A stretch of DNA of 54,885 nt from Chara braunii (GCA_003427395.1 BFEA01000102.1:2555632-2610516), one strand, 5' to 3'; shown: positions 9,181 through 20,744, counted from the stretch's first letter. Translations and numbers: made by a program. Notes: generated by a model not told the origin, from the sequence alone.

Positions 9181-10839
9181 ATGGCTCCCGCCAATGACAT
9201 CGTGAGCAACTACAGCACTCTTCAGAAGGCTCGTCTTCAATACGAGACTGTGTTGCCTGCAGTTTTGGAGCGATCGTTCAAGATCAGCTATGGCGGTCCC
9301 ACGACCAGCGCTGCGAACTCTGATGACATCGCCGCTCTGTTCAAGAGCATGTACGGGCAGCCGACTGCCATCGTGGAGCCGTCGGAGTCGAGCACCTTGA
9401 GCTCGGCGCCATTGAAGGTGGGTGTGGTTCTGTCTGGAGGCCAGGCGGCCGGCGGTCACAACGTGATTGCTGGAATCTTCGACTACCTTGAGAAAAACGT
9501 GCCCGGCAGCACGTTGTACGGCTTCTTGGGCGGTCCCGGTGGCATCATGAAGGGCAAGTATGCGGTTATTACTGCCGATTTTCTCTACCCCTATCGCAAC
9601 CAGGGCGGGTTCGACATCATCCGCAGCGGGCGTGACAAGATCGAGAGCGACGAGCAGATGAAGATGGCCAAGTCGACGGTGGAGAGCCTGGATCTGGACG
9701 GTCTGGTCGTCATCGGCGGTGACGATTCCAACACCAATGCCTGTGTGCTGGCGGAGTACTTCAAGAACGAGGGGCTGAAGACGAGGGNGATCGGGTGCCC
9801 GAAGACCATCGACGGCGATCTGAAGTCCAAGGAGGTGCCCGTTAGTTTCGGTTTCGACACTGCGTGCAAGATCTTCTCGGAGTTGATTGGCAACGTCATG
9901 ATCGACTCGAAGTCGGCGGCCAAGTACTATCACTTCGTCAGACTCATGGGCCGCGCCGCGTCCCATGTGACTCTGGAATGCGCTCTCCAAACCCATCCTA
10001 ACATCACTCTCGTGGGAGAAGAGGTTGCCGCGAAGAAGATGACCCTGAAAGAAGTGAAGGACTACGTGTTGGACGTGGTGGTCAAGAGAGCGGCGGAGGG
10101 GAGAAACTACGGAGTGGTGCTGATTCCCGAGGGCCTGATCGACTTCGTTCCGGAGATCAGCGTCCTGATCGCCGAGTTGAATGACATTCTCGCGAAGACC
10201 ACCGTCGACAAGGAGGGAGAGTGGAAGAAGGACCTGACGGCGGCGTCGAGGAGCGTGTTCGACATCCTTCCGCCCACGATCCAAGAGCAGTTGCTGCTCG
10301 AGCGGGACCCTCACGGCAATGTCCAGGTGTCGAAGATTGAGATGGAGAAGATGCTGATGGAGATGGTCGCGGCCGACCTTAAGGTGAAGAAAGCCGAGGG
10401 CACGTTCAAAGGCAGCTTCAATTGCCAGAACCACTTCTTTGGGTACGAAGGCCGGTGCGGACTGCCTTCCAACTTCGATGCCAACTACACGTACGCTCTG
10501 GGGTACACGGCGGGAGCCCTTCTTCAATCTGGATTGACGGGTTACATGGCCTCCGTGAACAACCTGACGGCGCCGACGAAGGAGTGGACCGCAGGAGGCA
10601 CGCCGCTCACGAGCCTCATGCAAGTGGAGAGGAGAAAGGGGAAGAACAAGCCCGTCATCAGAAAGGCCCTCGTCGAGCTCGATGGCGCGCCCTTCACCGC
10701 TTTCGCCGCCGTGCGCGACGACTGGGCCATCAACGACCGGTTCAGGAACCCCGGTCCCATCCAATTCGAGGGCCCGGCAGCCAACGAGTCGAACTTCACG
10801 CTGCTGTTGGAGCAGGGTGTTTTGTCCGCTATCAACTAA
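9181..10839 (+). CDS. PFPB: PPi-dependent phosphofructokinase beta subunit, copy 1
   Basis: Catalytic beta subunit of diphosphate:fructose-6-phosphate 1-phosphotransferase (EC 2.7.1.90). It reversibly converts Fru-6-P plus PPi to Fru-1,6-P2 plus Pi in the cytosol; in plants it pairs with a regulatory alpha subunit and responds to Fru-2,6-P2. The intact intronless frame is 552 aa, close to the usual plant length. Visible motifs: SGGQAAGGHN (85-94), GGPGG (117-121), GGDDSN (179-184, with the second Asp that marks PPi enzymes rather than ATP enzymes), PKTIDGD (207-213, PPi-type Lys and catalytic Asp), MGR (256-258) and PEGL (316-319). The start is the ACCATGG at 9181, where family similarity begins. 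Codon 203 contains an unknown base (9788); copy 2 has Val there. Land-plant orthologues are normally multi-exonic, so the absence of introns is notable. It is divergent from importin-4 and inverted relative to copy 2 at 35892-37550. Confidence 0.97.
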   Translation: MAPANDIVSNYSTLQKARLQYETVLPAVLERSFKISYGGPTTSAANSDDIAALFKSMYGQPTAIVEPSESSTLSSAPLKVGVVLSGGQAAGGHNVIAGIFDYLEKNVPGSTLYGFLGGPGGIMKGKYAVITADFLYPYRNQGGFDIIRSGRDKIESDEQMKMAKSTVESLDLDGLVVIGGDDSNTNACVLAEYFKNEGLKTRXIGCPKTIDGDLKSKEVPVSFGFDTACKIFSELIGNVMIDSKSAAKYYHFVRLMGRAASHVTLECALQTHPNITLVGEEVAAKKMTLKEVKDYVLDVVVKRAAEGRNYGVVLIPEGLIDFVPEISVLIAELNDILAKTTVDKEGEWKKDLTAASRSVFDILPPTIQEQLLLERDPHGNVQVSKIEMEKMLMEMVAADLKVKKAEGTFKGSFNCQNHFFGYEGRCGLPSNFDANYTYALGYTAGALLQSGLTGYMASVNNLTAPTKEWTAGGTPLTSLMQVERRKGKNKPVIRKALVELDGAPFTAFAAVRDDWAINDRFRNPGPIQFEGPAANESNFTLLLEQGVLSAIN

Positions 10840-11160
10840 GCGATCGTCTACGGTTCAGCGAAGGAGGACGTTGATTATATAGAACGTACAGTCAACGGCA
10901 TCCTAGTGAATGTGGTGGGGAAGCAAGAGCGAATGCGCACGTGCGCGCAAGAGGAAGAGAGAATTAGAGGATAGACAATAGACATAGATAGAAAGACGGC
11001 ACGTCAGTAATGCGCCCTTTGCCGTGTCAGTGTGTGTGAGAGGGAGAAAGAAGTAGAGAGATCGTCTGTTAGACGTATTCTTAGCGGATAGAACATCATA
11101 AGTTGGAGAGAGTTTGTACGGGTTAAATAAAGGAGACAAGGTTCATTGTGACTCTGTGGC
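10840..11160 (+). other. PFP-beta copy 1 3' UTR (probable)
   Basis: Purine-rich sequence directly after the stop codon. The first 14 bases (TAAGCGATCGTCTA) are shared with copy 2 and homology then decays. An AATAAA hexamer at 11126-11131 is a candidate poly-A signal; plant-type signals are loose, so this is tentative. Confidence 0.45.
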
Positions 11161-12837
11161 ATTGGATCTTTTGTGTTTTTCCTGTCGTTTGCCTGGAAGG
11201 CTGCTCTCAATCCTGTCGCTTGTATCCGACAGCAAGAAGAAAGAAGACGGAGGAGGAAAAAGAAAAAAAGTACTTCAGTGATCAGTCTTGAGTCTTTTGT
11301 TTTTGTCAGGCGAGTATGGAGTTGCGCGGACTATGTGACAAAAGTTTTTCAATCATCATGAACGACTTGTGCATCTCGATCCATATCTCTCCGAGCTCTC
11401 CTCTCTCACGCCGTGCCAGATTGAATCAGATAGAGATGCTTGGTTATGCTCACACTACCGCGTCTTCTGCCGAATAGGACGTACGTACGGTCGTTCTATT
11501 CGCCGTGCCAGATTTGGGGCAAGTTCCATTCTAGATACGGCGATAACGACTGTACGTTCTATTCGGAGGAAGACGGTCGGACTTCAACGACGGAATGTGG
11601 CTATTAAAACGGTCCCATACGACCCTACTATCCTCAGACATGACGCTGTGTCTTTTTGTTTTCCTGTTTCTTCTTCGGCCTTGCTCTGCCTTGTAGGTTT
11701 CCATTTTCTCGGTAGATGCTTAACGCTTGGGATGAGAGAATGCACAGTTGTGATTTGGATCTGATTTCGAAATTCGACTTGTGTTCAGTGTGGATTGTCA
11801 CACTGTCTAAAGGCGAGAGCTCAATTGATATGTTGTGCTAGTTGTGCTTTTGTGGGTGCTTGCTGGGGGATTTATCGTTCTTCTCTTGCCTCTTGTGGAG
11901 GTGTGAATGCGAATGAGAGTTGCTGCGCACTTTTGATTAGTTACACGGAAGATTGTCGAAAGATTAGAAATTGTACAGAAACGAATCTACATGGAAGATT
12001 GTGCAATAATTAAAAAATGTCTGCTGAAACAATCAGAAAATGTATAAAAACGAAGCTACAGACAAGATTGTGGAATGATTAGCAAAAATATGAAAACAGG
12101 AATCGTATGGAAAATTACTAGTAAAAGATCGTGGAATGATGTTCTTCAGTGATTCCTTGCGGCTGTTGGTTTGTGTCGATCTAAAGTGCTGTTGCCTTTT
12201 TTGAATCGTCATCGTTTGTATTTTCTCCGGCCAGAGGCAATGTTGCTTGGCCACTAAGGCTGCTGATTACGTGCGAGATTAATGACCATATTTCCCCGAG
12301 TATAACTCCCTGTCATCATTATTGTACGAAGTACTACAAACCCTAATTCCGGTCGACGTTAGTCATATGATGATGGACCCGTATATCTGTCGTCTGCTCA
12401 TTGATAGAGGACGAGGGTGAATGTACAAAGCTGTCTTTTGGGTCTGATACAGTCATGTCGAGGATGCTTTTTATTTGGGAAAAGATGGTGGGAAAAAGGT
12501 ATTGTCCGAGGTTTGCTTGCTTGTGGTCTTCGTTCTGAATGACGGAGCCACAATGTTCTCGTACGTTGTGGTCTTCGTTCGTACGTTGGAGTGCTCGCTG
12601 CGACGGCGATTGCCTTGGCTTTGGGTGGGCAGCTCAGAACAGGCGGGGAGGCAAAGGGCGTGGCGACTCTGCTGACGTGTCATGGCGCGTCCGCTTGGTT
12701 CCTCTTTTCTCTTTACTTCGATTGGACCTTTCTCTTGTTTTGTTTCTTTTTTGAACAAAACAATCGATTCTTTTTAACCAGTTCAAATCGAGGCCGGGAA
12801 CCTCACAATTCAACCCGGAGTTATCCTTGCAGCATCA
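11161..12837. other. Intergenic, no gene seen
   Basis: Apart from the MITE-2 copy at 11461, I find only short open frames without family resemblance and AT-rich spacer. Weak local repeats of GAAGATTGT..AATGATTAG occur at about 11945-12140. Confidence 0.4.
11461..11576. mobile_element. MITE-2 copy A (diverged)
   Basis: A foldback of about 116 bp. The ends GTCTTCTGCCGAATAGGACG / ATTCGGAGGAAGAC match the MITE-2 family (consensus GTCTTCCCCCGAATACAACG), and the interior carries CTAGATACGGCGATAACGAC. Confidence 0.7.
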
Positions 12838-13050
12838 GCCAGTTTAGCTTGCAGTTAGTTAGTTGACCCTGCAGCTAGACAGTTTACCCTGCAGTTAGTT
12901 TACCTTGCAGTTAGTTTACCCTGCAGTTAGTTTACCCTGCAGTTAGTTTACCCTGCAGTTTGTTTGTTTATCCTGCAGTTAGTTTAGTTTGCAGTCAGTT
13001 TACCCTGCAGTTAGTTTACCCTGTAGTGAGTTTAGCTTACAGCCCGTCAA
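12838..13050. repeat. 16-bp tandem array, TTACCCTGCAGTTAGT
   Basis: About twelve degenerate units of TTACCCTGCAGTTAGT, each carrying a PstI-like CTGCAG palindrome, with some units shortened or changed (TTAGCTTGCAGT). Confidence 0.92.
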
Positions 13051-13102
13051 TTTATTTTTGTTGTTTGTCTTGGGCATTGAAATGAAATCTCCTTTCGACC
13101 AC

Positions 13103-13288
13103 CGGGCGTAGCTCAGTTGGTACACCCACGAACTGTTGAGATACGGACCCAAGTTCGAATCCAGATACAATCAGATGACTGACCAGGATACAATCATTCT
13201 GAATTACCTGGGGCGGTCAGTTGAATGATGATATATCGAGGCCCGTCGCCTCCTTTTGTAATTAAGAAAATAAAAAAAAAAGAGAACA
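13103..13288 (+). mobile_element. tRNA-derived SINE, copy A
   Basis: Begins GGGCGTAGCTCAGTTGGTAC, a canonical tRNA A-box region, followed about 45 bp later by the B-box-like GTTCGAATCC. An unrelated body follows with CTGAATTACCTGGGGC..GTTCAATGATGATAT and an A-rich tail (13261-13288). Two further copies (28889, 31931) share the body and the TCGCC(T/C)TTT-A-tail end. The anticodon arm is degenerate, so it is not a functional tRNA gene. Confidence 0.85.
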
Positions 13289-13345
13289 AATCTCCTTACA
13301 TGGAAGGGGGGAAAGGAAGGGTGTATGGTTTCCGGAGAAGAGTAA

Positions 13346-13660
13346 GGCCCAGATCCCACTGCCAAAGAGGATTGGAAGAAGTGTCTGAACCTGTGGACTG
13401 TCCCAGAGAGGTTTACAAAAGTAGATCAATCACAAAATTTCGCGCCTGTCCCAGAGAGGTTTACAAAAGTAGATCAATCACAAAATTTCGCGCCTGTCCA
13501 CAAACACGTCCACATTCAGACACTTAGGGCCAGATCCCACTAGTACCTATTGTTCATTTCTGACCGTTGATCTTCGTAATCGAGGGTGAAAAATGAATAA
13601 TCCAGGGTAGTGGGATCTGACCCTTGCTACAATCCTCTTTTGTCAGTGGGATCTTGCCCT
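13346..13660. mobile_element. MITE-4 copy A (outer element)
   Basis: The arms GGCCCAGATCCCACTG..AAAGAGGATTG and CAATCCTCTTTTGTCAGTGGGATCTTGCC are inverted repeats. The interior holds a 48-bp unit repeated twice in tandem (13408-13500), CACAAACACGTCCACATTCA (also in the 28394 and 31588 elements), and a second complete MITE nested near the right arm. Confidence 0.75.
13527..13623. mobile_element. MITE-4 related element nested in copy A
   Basis: 97 bp with ends GGGCCAGATCCCACTAG / AGTGGGATCTGACCC and an interior GACCGTTGATCTTCGTAAT shared with the element at 30436. It sits just inside the right arm of the outer element, so it arrived later or arose by internal rearrangement. Confidence 0.75.
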
Positions 13661-14509
13661 ACATCTATGCCGCCTTTTGTGGATTTTCGAATCGCTCTGA
13701 CGTGGCTGCTTGTACACGTAATAACAGCATGGCAGAGAGCATGCGTCTATTGCCAGAAGAAGATTCAAATGAGAAATTTACGCCTGTCATCCTTGCGCAG
13801 AAGCCATGCTAATCATCTCTTCTCTCTATCGTTCTTGATATCCCGAAGGACGTACAAGAGTTTTTCCATGGCCGTGGTGTGATGACACACCACGTCCTTA
13901 TACTGCAATGACGATCTGCGTGTCGCTGCGACACGTCACTGCAATGTACCTGGACGTGATTCAAGCACCGGTGCAATCTCAAGTTGGAATCCTGGACGTG
14001 ATTCAAGTAGCGGTAGCAGCCAGATAGGAGGAGGATGCACGTGGCCGCCTGCGGCGCACTTAGTGCCAACGGACTGAGATAATCTTCTGGATACCCCTGA
14101 TCGGTATTTGCTGGGTCTATGACCAACACGGGTGTGACTGTGAGGGCGAGTGGGTTGTGTGTGGTGTGTGGGAGAGTGTTGGCCATAGCCTCTGCTGCTA
14201 CTCGATGAGGGGTGGGGGACGATGAGAAAGGGAGGCGCAGCTAGTGGCAAAATGCTCGGTCTTTGTGTTAGCCGGACCCCGACCGGCGGCCCCACCCCAT
14301 CTCTGACTACCCCTGTTGGGGCGGGGGGCAACATGAATTACCTCGTTTGCGAGGCCCTATGCTTGCAGGGGTCCCCTCTGTATAGTCTTAGGAGTAGTGG
14401 TAGGAAGGTAGTGAAAGGCGAAAAAAGAATTTGAGAGAAGAACAGTGTAGTTTTAAAGAAAGAAGAAAAGAAAAAAAGATAACAATTACTGGGAATAATG
14501 GGAGGATTA
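13661..14509. other. Spacer with short direct repeats, no gene seen
   Basis: Contains a 43-bp-spaced direct repeat CCTGGACGTGATTCAAG (13948, 13991). A block at about 14357-14413 is similar, in reverse orientation, to 27845-27910 (GGAGTAGTGGTAGG, CTATGCTTGCAGGGG). No convincing coding sequence. Confidence 0.4.
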
Positions 14510-14635
14510 GGGCCTCGCTCCACAAGTCTCGACCTGCACAAAAGACAAAAATCATGGCCGTGCATCTTTCCATGTTCTAGCGAAAGATGCAGTCTCGTTC
14601 TTCACATTCCGAGAGTAGTGGATGGACCGAGGCCC
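14510..14635. mobile_element. MITE-1 copy B (inverted interior)
   Basis: Ends GGGCCTCGCTCCAC / GGACCGAGGCCC. The interior is the reverse complement of the 28188 copy (CAAAAGACAAAAATCATG). It is preceded by TTA and followed by CTA, an imperfect 3-bp duplication. Confidence 0.8.
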
Positions 14636-15003
14636 CTACGCAGCTTCAATTACAGCCGTCCAGGCTGGACAGTCCTACCACCTTTATATGACTCGATGGT
14701 TCCAAGCAGAGCAGTGGGAGATCATTCAGCAAATTCACCTACTCTCCGATCCACACCAAACTATCAATTAAAAGAAAATCAAGAGGGGGGGGCTACCCTG
14801 CTGAGTAGGAAGAAATAAGGACCATCACTCGTCACCATCTTGGCGGGGTGACCTGACCAGACAGCAGTTGCATGCACCGGGGCTAAGCAGGGGGCAGACC
14901 CCTGCCCCCTGCTCAGCCCCGGTTGAAGCAGACGCGGTGCAAGCCCAATTACACCAGGACTTCGGGAGCTAGGTATGAACATGATACTACAGGACTTCAT
15001 GAG
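14636..15003. other. Spacer with strong GC hairpin at 14877-14922
   Basis: The only structure I can support is a near-perfect hairpin, CCGGGGCTAAGCAGGGGGCA / TGCCCCCTGCTCAGCCCCGG, with a 6-nt loop. The surrounding sequence has no recognised gene. Confidence 0.7.
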
Positions 15004-15350
15004 GGTGCACGGCGGCTCCTATGGTAGTCGATAGCCCAGTCGATGGCCTAGTCGATGGCCTATGGCCTACAGTCTGCCCCTGAATACAACGTACGGTCAT
15101 TATAGCTGAATTTAGACTTAAAGATGCACCAAATTCAGCTATAATGACCGTACGTTGTCTTCGGGGTAAGACTGTAGTATAGCCTAATTGATAGCCTAGT
15201 CAATGGGCCTAGTCAATGGCCTAGTATAGCCTAATTGATAGCCTAGTCGATAGGGGGATCGATACCCCTAATTGATAGGTAAGTGAATATCCCAGTTGAT
15301 AGATGAGTGGATATCCCAAGTGATAGCCCTAGTTATTAGGCAAGTTGTAG
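15004..15350. repeat. 15-17-bp tandem array split by MITE-2
   Basis: Degenerate units of GATAGCCTAGTCGATGGCC flank the MITE-2 element at 15070-15174 on both sides (15022-15067 and 15177-15350). Confidence 0.85.
15070..15174. mobile_element. MITE-2 copy B, TA-flanked, 105 bp
   Basis: Near-perfect foldback with arms CAGTCTGCCCCTGAATACAA and the complement of TTGTCTTCGGGGTAAGACTG, each continuing into GTACGGTCATTATAGCTGAA. Dinucleotide TA lies on both sides (15068-15069, 15175-15176), as expected for Tc1/mariner-type (Stowaway-like) elements. Confidence 0.85.
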
Positions 15351-16130
15351 TATGAGACAGAGAGAGCTGAAGACCCTCGGGCCTCTGGCTCAGTGGTGAG
15401 GGCACCCGCCGTTGATGGGCATTGTGGTCTGAGGTATGCGCATTGTCGTCAGAGGTTGCGGGTTCAATACTTCACCTCTGCCCAGAGAAGCATGCTGAGG
15501 CCGCTACACGTTGTTCCAGGCCCTCAGGCTGCACACAAATTTTTGGTGAGCGACCTGGAGGCCCATGGCCATATTCCACGCCAGGCCCCCAGCATGTATT
15601 ATTTTTGCTGCGTGATTCAGTTTCGGCCGTTGTAGACCAGGTTCAGATTTGTCAGTACGTGGGACTGGACCAGGCACTTGTCTGTTTGTGTCTGGCCCAG
15701 TCTTCAGGACCCTGCTGCATCAGCAGGATTGGCTGGAGGTCCGGTAGGGACCCAGGTAGGCCGTTTTTTGGCCAAGTATACTGCTCAGCCAGGGCCAGCG
15801 GTATATAGCAGGGCCAGTCCTCCCAACTTTGAGGACATTCGGGCTGGAGCCTCCTTTGGGCGTCATGCTGCTGGACCAGCGGCAGTTTGGGGAGAACTGC
15901 TATAGAGCAGCGCTGGGGGATTAGAGGAGTAGGCTGGGGTGGAGAGGTTTGGCGGAGGCCATGCCCACGAGGGAGAGAGAGACTTGACTGGGTGCCATAG
16001 CTGGGTCTTCATACCAGTCATGGGACCGGCCTTCAGCAGCAACCTCCATCGCGAGTCATCACCTTTGCTGGACGTCATCATCATGAGGAGCGCGTGAGAG
16101 AAGAATTCTTCTTCTTCTTCTCCTCCTTCC
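15351..16130. other. tRNA-like segment (15380-15480) and spacer
   Basis: CTCTGGCTCAGTGGTGAGGG is A-box-like and GGGTTCAATACTTC, about 80 bp on, is B-box-like. This could be the head of a second tRNA-derived SINE family, but only one copy is visible. The rest (15480-16130) has no recognised gene despite some long open frames. Confidence 0.4.
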
Positions 16131-16205
16131 CCTGATTGTTCTCCACTCCTCCATAGCCATTGTTCTTCTTCTTCCCCTCCTCCTCCCTCTTTTCTTCTTC
16201 CTCTT

Positions 16206-16259
<54 letters not shown>
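16108..16259. repeat. (TTC)n and (AG)n microsatellites
   Basis: CT-rich TTC/TCC repeats at about 16108-16205, then an uninterrupted (AG)n tract at 16208-16259. Confidence 0.95.
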
Positions 16260-16262
<3 letters not shown>

Positions 16263-17126
16263 CAAGCAGTGACTATTTCGGGCCGTGGAGCCCAGGATCT
16301 GATTCGACATTTTTTAGGACAGACATTGGTTGGACATCTGATGCGGATACTATTCCTTGCACGACTATGAGTTCTACTATTGTCCTATTTCCCTAGGCTC
16401 CCCATCTTCGTTTCTCCTCTCCCTTCATCATCCGTGGTTTCTCCCCATGTGTGTGCACAAGGAGGGATCTCTCTTCTGTGTATGATTTCCCTCCTTGTTG
16501 TGGGAGGTGTGTGATGATGATTCTGTGAGTCGAATCTGGATCTGATGTGTGAGGTCATATCTTTGAGTCTTCCGCTGCGCTACATTGCATTATCTTGTTT
16601 TGTTTCGAGTCATGTTCATCACACCGTGACTGCTGCTCCTTCGACAACTGCAACGCTCATCTTCAGATGAGCATGCATCAGTTTGGTGTCAAAGCGATCC
16701 AGCGTGAAGTAGGACCGACCTGACGCGATTGATCAGCGGAGAAAGTCGATTGGTTGGGACCACTGATCAATCAGTGCATCGACTGATCAATCAAGGTGAT
16801 TTGCTTGATTGTTTAGTGATAATTGATTGATTGATTGATTGATTAATTGATTAGTAGCGGGATTTTCTTCCCAAGATCTGCAAATTTTTTCTCTAAAAAA
16901 AAATAATAATAAATAAATAAATAAAAAATCACGTACTTCCTGATTGAAAGTCTGTGTTTTTCGATTGATTGATTGAATTTTTTTCAGACTTTCACTCTCT
17001 TGCAGATTCCGTTTTTGAAAAATCGCGAATCTTATCGGAATTATTATCGAAATTTTGTTTTTTTTTTCTCTTGTTACCCATTGCCCAATTTATTTATTTA
17101 TTTATTTTTTTCCCTTTTTGGAATAC
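16260..17126. other. Spacer with (ATTG)n, no gene seen
   Basis: TGATCAATC-type repeats and a (GATT)n run at about 16730-16860, an A-rich patch (16896-16925) and T-rich patches. No coding sequence recognised. Confidence 0.4.
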
Positions 17127-18535
17127 GAATTCCGACCATTTTACTTGGAACTCCAAATGGGGCGGGAGTAGGGATTTGGGACTTCATCACTCGCACTTGG
17201 AGCGTGATTTTTTTTTTTCCTTGCATTTTTTTATTTTGACAAGTTCGATATTAAATTTTTTTTATTGAGTCTCACCTAGTTGCCTTGTATCTGGGCCTGC
17301 AACTTTCTTTTTTGTTTGCAAGCAAATCATTTTTTTATTTTTGTGATTAGAACTTCCCTCACTGCAATGCATCTAGGCGATAGTTTCAAACCCATGGGAG
17401 GCGGGAAACTGCTGTGAATTTTTTTTCACCCTTCCCTCTCACCCATGTTGTACATGTTACCCTTCTTCTTCTTCCTCCATATCTCGGTTTCTTCTCCTTC
17501 TCAGTGTCGATACGTCAGTGCTGACATGTCAGCATTGTGACACGTCAGCAGGCCACGCCATGTTCCTGTCTCTTATACACATCTAGATGTGTATAAGAGA
17601 CAGGGAGTGCTTTGGGTATATACTGTAATGATTCAATTGCACTAGTGAGGTTACGAGGTGATTTCAGAGACATCAGCATTCGATATAAATGAAATTTGTA
17701 TGCAAAACTGAAAGAAAAGAAATGACATGTGGTATCTTTGATCTGCACTTAAAAATAGGAATTCCGACCATTTTACTTGGAACTCCAAATGGGGCTGGAG
17801 TAGGGATTTGGGACTTCATCACTCGAACTTGCAGCGTAATTTTTTTTTTTCCTCGCATTTTTTTATTTTGACAAGTCCGATATTAAATTTTTTTTGATTA
17901 AGTCTCACCTAGTTGCCTTGTATCTGGGCCTACAACTTTCTTTTTGTTTGCAAGCAAATCAGATTTTTCTATTTATGATTAGAACTTCCCTCACTGCAAT
18001 GCATCTAGGCGATTGTTTCAAACCCATGGGAGGCGGGAAACTGCTGTGAATTTTTTTTCACCCTTCCCTCCCATCCATGTTGTACATGTTACCCTTCTTC
18101 TTCTTCCTCCATATCTCGGTTTCTTCTCCTTCTCAGTGTCGATACGTCAGTGCTGACATGTCAGCATTGTGACACGTCAGCAGGCCACGCCATGTTCCAC
18201 GCCACGTGCCACATCAGCAGGCCAAGTTTTCACTAGCCCCCTCGCTGTGAAATCCAGTTGAGGCACTTTGGGGTGCTTTGGGTATATAGTGTGATGATTC
18301 AATTGCACTAGTGAGGTTACGAGGTGATTTCAGATACATCACCATTCGATATAAATGAAATTTGTATGCAAAATTGAAAGAAAATAAATGACATGTGGTA
18401 TCTTTGATCTGCACTTAAAAATGCATCAGGTGATTTCAAAAACATCTACATTCGATATATGAAATTTGCATGCAAAACCGAAAGAAAATAAATGACATGT
18501 GGTATCTCTGACTTGCACTTAAAAGTTAAAAATGC
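17127..18535. repeat. Direct repeats of about 440 and 110 bp; adapter inside
   Basis: 17134-17565 and 17764-18195 are about 95% identical, carrying CCATTTTACTTGGAACTCCA and TCAGTGCTGACATGTCAGCA. A 110-bp unit with AGGTGATTTCAGAGACATCA and TTCGATATAAATGAAATTTG occurs three times (about 17657, 18318, 18429). A Nextera junction adapter interrupts the first copy. Confidence 0.85.
17566..17603. other. Nextera mate-pair junction adapter (artefact)
   Basis: CTGTCTCTTATACACATCT is followed directly by its reverse complement: the 38-bp junction adapter of Nextera mate-pair libraries. Sequence on either side was joined by library circularisation and not necessarily by the genome. Confidence 0.97.
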
Positions 18536-20659
18536 ATCATTCAAAAAAGTCCATAGACAGAACTTGGTTACCCAAAAGAACACCAAACTGGTTTTGAGAG
18601 GCATCAACCGAAATAATAAATTTGAAGTGATTTTGCAAATTGCGTTAACATTGGGTCGTCTTCATACTAAACTCAAGAGTCCCTCATCTTCACCCACGAA
18701 ACAACTCCCTTCTAATCATGCGTTTTGTTGTTGTTGGACTAAGATTTTGTGAACACCTTTGTTCTCGGAACAGTTGTGGACCCAACAGACATATTATGCA
18801 AAGAAAAAGGTACGCATTGATCAACTCGAATTACTTCCTCGTGTATCCACTTCACTACATAAAGTTTCATACCCACCCAGTTCAAGCAATAATTATGGTA
18901 GGCACTACACAATCTTAAGCGAGCTGACAAGGCATATTTCCCCAAGGACTGAAAAGGAACAGGTCAGAAGGTGTTTCCAACCAAATGCATAATGTATTAA
19001 CTGTGTTTTCGAACCAAGTAAGACTCAAACATCTCGTTACACTTTCGGGCCGGACACCGGAAGAACCAACCAGAAAAATTATAAGAATACATCACTTTTA
19101 AACAAACACAAAATAATCGTACCTCAAGAGCTTACAAAACTGAGACACAATAGATTGTTTATATAAAAAACTTTCAGTCGTAAATAGAGTCATATATTTG
19201 TCAAAAAAACAGTTTCAACTGAGCGCTTAGTATCGAATATATAGTTGAAGTACTTTGAGTCGACCACAAAGGAGCATAGCAGAGACATTTTATAATCTAC
19301 TTCCGTCGAATGATTAATTCAAAACTTTTTGAACATTAACCAAAGTGATAGCGAGATGGTCGAGTCGGAAAGTTGAAGGAGCTTGATAGGAAACAGTTTC
19401 ATACTTTACCCACATGCCCCCTTTCTAGCATAGTTTGAAGATAAACTTTAAATGAATTTATTAAAAATATTTTGAGGTCAGCAACAGACTGAACCGCCAC
19501 GAAGAGTTTACTTTCTAAGCCTTAGATGATAAAACAAAGGTAATATCATCCTAAAATAAAAACCATTAAATAGTAAAGTTTTTGATCTTTCCATTCAGGA
19601 CCATTTTGTCAGAGTCTTCAATCAAATGAAATTTCGGTTGTCATTTCATACATTTCTTAGTTCTCTTCTATCATGCCTCATATGAACTCAGGTTTAGAGG
19701 GACCATACCAACTAACACTCTCATCCACTAATCCGTTTAAATTTTGTGAGAAAACCCCAAACGTTATTTGTTAGTAGTAAGTCTCCCATGATCCACTTGA
19801 TCATTCTTCCACTTTACCATTTTACCACTTTCTCTTATAGAGGTTCAACCTTCATTCGATTTTTCTTACATTTTATCTCACTCCTGGTTTAAGGTACACA
19901 TGATCTGTGAAAGAATAAAAAAACACGATCTTGTTTTTTTTTATGTTTATACCTTTATTCACCCATGGATTAACCAAATGAAAATAACCTCGCGAGTTTA
20001 TGCAAGCTTAAAAAAGTCGGAAAACGAGACCTCATTGTCGGAGGCTAAATGGACGAGAGTGATCGAGCACCTCATGTCGCCCACAAGATTAACGATTATA
20101 ACTAACTTCGTGGGATGTCGACTTCAATAAGAAAGTGTTGAAGATGAGGTTTAAAGTTATTTTCAAAAAAATTGGTGACTCGTATAGATTAAGTACTGAT
20201 ATTGCTAAGGAATTGTGGGTTCAAATGTTGACTTCAATGAACTTGGTCAATTTGAAGGGACCAAATTCAAGTTTGTTTGAAGTCTTAAATATTGACTTAA
20301 ACCCATAACAGAAGACTAAAAAAAAAACGATTTTAGATAATGCTTGACACATGAAGTTTCAAAAGTTGGTCTCGACATAAAATATATGACCAAAAGAAAC
20401 ATCGAGTACAAATGATGCTTAACCCGTAAAGTTCAAAAAGTTGGTTTCTACTAAAAACAATTCTACTTTTCCCCTCTTCTCAATAACTCGTTCAATGAGA
20501 GGGATAACTAATGGAAGACCGAAAATTCAGGGTTTTTCACTGCATCACCACAAACAATGTCATTGAAATTTTAAGGAACAAACAATGCAAGATCATAATA
20601 CAAACATAGAAAACCAAACAGAAAAAAAAAAAAAAAAAAAAAATCAAAAGCACTATAGA
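18536..20659. other. AT-rich stretch, no gene recognised
   Basis: About 2.1 kb with markedly lower GC than the PFP regions. I found no repeat family, RNA gene or recognisable coding sequence. Short open frames (for example 19900-20130) have no family resemblance. It ends in an A-run (20622-20643) and TCAAAAGCACTATAGA, which recur at 23063-23106. Confidence 0.4.
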
Positions 20660-20744
20660 CTGTCTCTTATACACATCTAGATGTGTATAAGAGNNNNNNN
20701 NNNNNNNNNNNNNNNNNNNNNNNNNNNNNNNNNNNNNNNNNNNN
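20660..20744. other. Truncated Nextera junction plus N gap
   Basis: 34 bases of the 38-bp mate-pair junction adapter (20660-20693) run straight into 51 N (20694-20744). Confidence 0.97.

Noticed and set aside
9145-10764. Long antisense frame across PFP-beta (and 35967-37586)
   Set aside because: Shadow of the real gene: the opposite-strand frame stays open because of GC-rich codon use; no recognisable protein.
13104-13175. Functional tRNA gene
   Set aside because: A and B boxes are present, but the acceptor and anticodon stems do not pair and two further copies share an unrelated body with an A tail, so it is a SINE head.
15377-15480. Second tRNA gene or SINE head
   Set aside because: A-box and B-box-like motifs exist, but their spacing is long, the B box is imperfect and no second copy is visible; left as a note only.
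17545-17748. Coding frame containing SYTHLDVYKRQ
   Set aside because: The peptide is the translation of the synthetic Nextera junction.
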